NCBI GenBank assembly: GCA_910577315.1
Contig: CAJTME010000005.1
Location: forward strand, 157,808-221,807
From: an uncultured Muribaculaceae bacterium
GTDB lineage: Bacteria > Bacteroidota > Bacteroidia > Bacteroidales > Muribaculaceae
DNA length: 64,000 nt
Reading direction: 5' to 3'
In this document: positions 61,054 to 64,000 of the stretch, in pieces
Position numbering within the stretch: the first letter of the stretch is position 1
How the letters are laid out: every line of letters begins with the position of its first letter
Notes under the pieces: model-generated
What the model was told of the DNA's origin: nothing
The model's input: only the letters and a program-made list of their open reading frames with translations
Database searches by the model: none
Program-made: the position numbers and the translations under genes

Positions 61054-61509
61054 TTAGAAGTCATCTCCAAAGAGATTGGGTTGAACATTGATTTCTTCAC
61101 CTGCTTTCGGTGCGGTGGTGGTGTGCTTGGGTGCGGTTGCCTTCGGTTGGCTTTGTCTGCGGATTTCTCGGAGTTGTTCCTCCCTGAACTGCACCATAGC
61201 CTGTTCCTTTGCTTCGGCTCTCTCGGTGTCGGTGAGTTCCTTTGCGACCGCTATCTTGCAGTTGACATTGGGGACATCCTCCAAATTTTCATCGTAATAA
61301 TGAAGGATTAGAGAGAACACGCTATCCGAGTCCATAATGGTGAGTCCGCTTTTCTGCACCTCGTGAGCCACATAGTTAAGTGCCTTTTCCAATGACTTCG
61401 CCGGATTTGCGTACTTGATAGCGAGGATAGGGTCGCTTGCGCAACGCTCCTCCATATAGTTACGGACAACCTCCATAACTGCGTTTGATGATTTCATTTC
61501 GTTTGCCAT
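61054..61509 (-). CDS. PcfK-like protein
   Basis: A 151-aa protein: MEVVRNYMEERCASDPILAIKYANPAKSLEKAL in parts, then SDSVFSLILHYYDENL, and a charged tail ending in NLFGDDF. This matches PcfK-like proteins. The terminal LFxDDF-type peptide could bind the sliding clamp or another host protein; that is speculative. Co-transcribed with the PcfJ-like gene. Confidence 0.75.
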   Translation of the reverse strand: MANEMKSSNAVMEVVRNYMEERCASDPILAIKYANPAKSLEKALNYVAHEVQKSGLTIMDSDSVFSLILHYYDENLEDVPNVNCKIAVAKELTDTERAEAKEQAMVQFREEQLREIRRQSQPKATAPKHTTTAPKAGEEINVQPNLFGDDF

Positions 61510-61522
61510 AGTCGTATATATT

Positions 61523-61738
61523 TTAGAATGTTAATACAAAGTATATCATTGCGATAAGGGTCAGTATGCTGATGAGCCACCCGATACCTCTTATCATCGG
61601 TTTCACTACCACCCAAAGGACAATCCCGATTATCATTCCGAGTATTATCCCGACCACCTTAGTCAGCCGTCTTAATGCGGTTTGAGCTGGTGATGGTGTG
61701 AAGCTCGTATTTCTAATATGTCGGTTATTCTGTGTCAT
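61523..61738 (-). CDS. small two-helix membrane protein
   Basis: A 71-aa protein with a basic N-terminus (HIRNTSFTPSPAQTALRRLTK) and two hydrophobic helices (VVGIILGMIIGIVLWVVV; IGWLISILTLIAMIYFVLTF). It precedes the PcfK-like gene by 13 bp and is probably in the same leftward operon. No known family. Confidence 0.55.
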   Translation of the reverse strand: MTQNNRHIRNTSFTPSPAQTALRRLTKVVGIILGMIIGIVLWVVVKPMIRGIGWLISILTLIAMIYFVLTF

Positions 61739-61792
61739 AAGGCGATATTTTTTTATTTGATTTTCCGCTTAATGCGTCTAATCACTGTTTGA

Positions 61793-61950
61793 AGTATGTT
61801 CGCTCGTTTACTATCCCCTGCGTGACGGGGAAATAGCGGGCTGTTCGCCGACGGCAGAAAAATACTACCCGTAGGGCTGGAGATTTTTCTGACAGGCGGC
61901 AAAAGAATAGCCCGTTCCTGGCACGTTATTCCATCACGAGCGAATATGCT
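61793..61950 (+). ncRNA. putative structured non-coding RNA
   Basis: About 158 nt fold into a branched structure. Outer stem: 61793-61807 with 61936-61950, 15 bp including two G-U pairs. Branch 1: hairpin CCCC/GGGG (61815-61830), extended by 61811-61814 with 61833-61836. Branch 2: 61837-61846 with 61905-61914, 10 bp with one G-U, continuing into GCC/GGC and a 9-bp hairpin CAGAAAAAT/ATTTTTCTG (61855-61863, 61883-61891). All three irregular pairs are G-U on the plus strand, and would be A-C mismatches on the other, which suggests a plus-strand RNA. I do not recognise an Rfam family. Confidence 0.6.
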
Positions 61951-62234
61951 TTCCAATAGATGATGGCATTATGCTGAAATTGCCGAATAAACATAGAGCC
62001 GAAGTGCCTCTTTGGAGACACAGAATGACCGACATACGGAAATGTTTTTTTCTAAAATCAGTCGAAGTGTTACCTACATGAAATTTGAAATGCCACACTC
62101 CCGGAAAAGCGAATGTATGTGACGGAATCAGGAAATGGAGGCGTGCCGTAATGTACGGAGGCCGTCACATTCTTTCGCATTGTGGAGTGCTGTCAACGGA
62201 AGAGTGGCGCGACGGCTAAAAGAAACAAGTAATG

Positions 62235-62329
62235 GAGCGGTTGTTAAGAACACGGAGTTGCAGATAAGCAAGAGCAGGATTGGCGAAGCTCCTGCTCAGG
62301 CGTTCTTCAACTCGGTGTTTAGCCCGCTC
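62235..62329. other. second nested inverted-repeat element
   Basis: Outer arms GAGCGG (62235-62240) and CCGCTC (62324-62329); middle arms AACACGGAGTTG (62249-62260) and CAACTCGGTGTT (62308-62319), 11 of 12 paired; inner hairpin GAGCAGGA/TCCTGCTC (62272-62297). It lies in the same gene-free stretch (61739-62587) as the putative ncRNA. It could be RNA or a replication/recombination site. An 82-codon frame crosses it but looks non-coding. Confidence 0.5.
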
Positions 62330-62509
62330 TCAACCATTGACAATGCGGTCGGCGGTAGAGCAGCCTACGGCAAACGCCGCTGACGGCATTACCATTACCT
62401 AACAATGTTTCGCTATGCGATGACAAGCCTCTGACGTCGCGCCTCTCTGGAGTTTTGATTGCTATATTGATGTAAAATGTGTACTGTAAATAAATTGAGT
62501 CCTTATATA

Positions 62510-62571
62510 TTTGTAAAATCCGATTATTCTCCGTAATTTTGCATTATTCTCCAACGTGCGGAGAATAATGC
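62510..62571 (+). promoter_or_regulatory. promoter and palindromic operator of the AbiE-like pair
   Basis: TTTG (62510-62513), 20-nt spacer, TAATTTTG (62534-62541). A perfect 12-bp inverted repeat GCATTATTCTCC / GGAGAATAATGC (62541-62571, 7-nt centre) covers the start-site region. Further partial copies of ATTCTCC lie at about 62525 and again as GGAGAATA at 62581. This fits autoregulation by a winged-helix antitoxin, as known for AbiEi. Confidence 0.75.
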
Positions 62572-62587
62572 AAAATATTTGGAGAAT

Positions 62588-63517
62588 ATGAAAGATGTAA
62601 CAATCGCCGGACAGCGGATAGAGCTTAAAGAACTATCCATTCAAGACAAAAAAGGTATGTGGCTTGAGCTCATTGCAAATTTCAATATGATGCAGTTTGA
62701 GTTCAATGGGCAGATTATGCTTTTGCTTGTGGCCAAAGGTGAAGTGTATTATACCAATGTGCAGCGTCGTAAGATTTCGGAAAGAATTGAAAGCGTCAAG
62801 CATATTCCGGCTGTATTTTATTTTGACAATCTATTGACTTATGAGCGTGACCGATTGGTGGAGCAAGGAGTGTATTTTGTCGTAGCCGATAAATTCGCAT
62901 TTGTGCCGACATTGATTATAAACAGGCGGTCAACAAAAAGCGAGATTAAGGAATTGTTTTATCCGTCAACCCAATATATTCTTCTTTATCATCTACAGAT
63001 TGAGAGTCTTGACGGTTTGTCGCTTAAAGAGTTGGAGGATAAAGTGCCTTATAAATATAAGACCATCGCCAAATCTATAAAGCAACTTGAAGCATTGGGA
63101 TTGATTCGTCTGGAAGGCAACAGGAATAAGAAACTTGTGTTTGAACTGTCTGGAAAAGAACTTTGGGATAAAGCGTTAACCAATCTGATTGATCCAATCA
63201 AAAGCATAGAATATACATCAGATGTATTTACCGAAGGTGTTATTGGTGGAATCTCAGCACTGTCGCATTACTCAATGCTTGCCCCGGAAGATATTCCGAC
63301 AAGAGCTTTGACTTCGGAGTGGGTGCGTGAACATAAAGCGTCCATACCCGAATTGCACTCTTTTGAGGACATCCAGCGCATCGAGATATGGAAGTATCCA
63401 CCGTTAGACACTTCCGGATATGTGGATAAACTGTCATTGTATCTGACATTGAAAGATGATAAAGACCCGCGGGTTGAGAAAGAAATTGAAATAATGATGA
63501 ATGAAATAAAATGGTAG
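62588..63517 (+). CDS. winged-helix antitoxin-like protein (AbiEi-like partner)
   Basis: A 309-aa protein from ATG 62588 (an upstream TTG at 62579 is also possible). The middle has a winged-helix segment: LSLKELEDKVPYKYKTIAKSIKQLEALGLIRLEG in parts, of MarR/AbiEi type. It overlaps by 7 bp the start of a nucleotidyltransferase gene, the AbiEi-AbiEii arrangement. In such systems the first protein represses the operon and neutralises the toxin. Sequence similarity to AbiEi itself is not obvious, so this is partly from context. Confidence 0.65.
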   Translation: MKDVTIAGQRIELKELSIQDKKGMWLELIANFNMMQFEFNGQIMLLLVAKGEVYYTNVQRRKISERIESVKHIPAVFYFDNLLTYERDRLVEQGVYFVVADKFAFVPTLIINRRSTKSEIKELFYPSTQYILLYHLQIESLDGLSLKELEDKVPYKYKTIAKSIKQLEALGLIRLEGNRNKKLVFELSGKELWDKALTNLIDPIKSIEYTSDVFTEGVIGGISALSHYSMLAPEDIPTRALTSEWVREHKASIPELHSFEDIQRIEIWKYPPLDTSGYVDKLSLYLTLKDDKDPRVEKEIEIMMNEIKW

Positions 63518-64000
63518 GAGGACTTGAAAAATTCAGGGAGGCGTTTGCCGACTTCTCTGACAACTTTGTGATTATCGGAGGTACAGCCTGCGATGAAGTT
63601 TTGGCCGGAACTGCAATGCGTCCGCGTCCGACACTCGATATTGACATTATTGTCATTGTCGAGAATATGACAGCAGATTTTGCCAATGCCTTCTGGCAAT
63701 TCATCACTGCCGGAGGTTACAGACCGGGAGTAAGAAAGAATGATGACAACACACCGAAGTATGTGCTTTACAGCTTTGACAACGGTGCCGTTGGTTATCC
63801 GGTAAAAATAGAGTTGTTATCACGGCATAACGATATATTCACAAACGCGGCCCATACAGAACCATTGCCGATTGACGGTGAGGTTTCGAGTCTTTCCGCT
63901 ATCATTCTCGATGAACCATATTACCGATTGACCGTCAACAATTCATTTGTAAGCAATGGATTGAGGTATGCCTCGCCCGTGGCGTTGGCCGCATTGAAAG
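63511..64000 (+). CDS. nucleotidyltransferase toxin-like protein (AbiEii-like), partial
   Basis: ATG at 63511, open to the window end (163 codons seen). Begins MVGGLEKFREAFADF; the nucleotidyltransferase site is VIIGGTACDEVL then RPTLDIDIIV with the D-x-D metal pair. A later YPVKIELLSRH segment supplies a third acidic strand. This is the DNA-polymerase-beta-like NTase fold of AbiEii/MenT toxins. The 3' part is outside the window. Overlap with the upstream gene suggests translational coupling. Confidence 0.75.
   Translation, partial: MVGGLEKFREAFADFSDNFVIIGGTACDEVLAGTAMRPRPTLDIDIIVIVENMTADFANAFWQFITAGGYRPGVRKNDDNTPKYVLYSFDNGAVGYPVKIELLSRHNDIFTNAAHTEPLPIDGEVSSLSAIILDEPYYRLTVNNSFVSNGLRYASPVALAALK

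Noticed and set aside
61753..61956. 67-codon minus-strand frame
   Set aside because: Coincides with the structured RNA-like element and has no protein features.
62135..62383. 82-codon plus-strand frame
   Set aside because: Crosses nested inverted repeats; composition and lack of a domain suggest a chance frame, though it should be checked for conservation in related ICEs.
1..64000. Insertion sequences or transposases
   Set aside because: I found no DDE transposase pattern or IS ends anywhere in the window.

Overview
The window looks like a Bacteroidales chromosome, probably Muribaculaceae or a near relative. This is inferred from a Spt-type serine palmitoyltransferase, the many TAnnTTTG -7 promoter boxes, a T9SS-style protein tail, and a complete Bacteroides-type conjugation operon. 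I could not confirm the family by search. The first 4.9 kb is GC-rich host backbone. It holds a hairpin-rich repeat patch with a decayed gene tail (1-1073), serine palmitoyltransferase, a DUF2284 protein, a DUF389 membrane protein, a small HE-x-x-H protein and tRNA-Lys(TTT).

From the 3' end of tRNA-Lys to the end of the window lies an integrative conjugative element (ICE) of lower GC; its far end is not in the window. Left to right it carries: a cluster of GTGTACA repeats and a tyrosine integrase broken by an internal deletion; two excisionase-like HTH proteins; a topoisomerase-IA homologue that lacks the catalytic tyrosine; a DUF4099/DUF3945-type protein; RteC-like and degenerate RteB-like regulators; a 2018-aa methylase/MutS-I/SNF2 polyvalent protein; DUF1896; the coupling protein, relaxase and accessory mobilization protein; a candidate oriT; tandem promoter repeats; and a collinear tra operon (ParA/TraA through TraQ plus lysozyme, 25401-39541).

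The cargo follows. A tyrosine recombinase (39632-40834) ends at a terminator and is followed by two 27-bp sites about 184 bp apart. The sites are identical except for their three central bases, which are reverse complements (GTT versus AAC). The segment between them holds a promoter -7 box that now points left, away from the operon. Flipping the segment would place its start site about 39 nt before the first operon gene, so the 17-kb, eleven-gene operon 41109-58275 appears phase-variable and is assembled in the OFF orientation.

That operon encodes a single-chain Type ISP-like restriction-modification enzyme, a DprA/Smf-like protein, a HAD phosphatase and a phosphoribosyltransferase. After these comes a seven-gene envelope/cytoskeleton module: a vWA-like lipoprotein, a small membrane protein, a tubulin-like GTPase, a very large actin/Hsp70-fold ATPase, a ZorA/MotA-like channel with a long coiled-coil tail, a ZorB/MotB-like peptidoglycan-binding stator, and a CAP-domain protein. 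I do not recognise this gene set as a named defence system, and it is the main discovery candidate here. A separate promoter then serves a small ORF and an HNH endonuclease.

The right end has PcfJ/PcfK-like genes, a non-coding stretch with a strongly structured putative RNA (61793-61950) and a second inverted-repeat element, and the start of an AbiE-like toxin-antitoxin pair with a palindromic operator.
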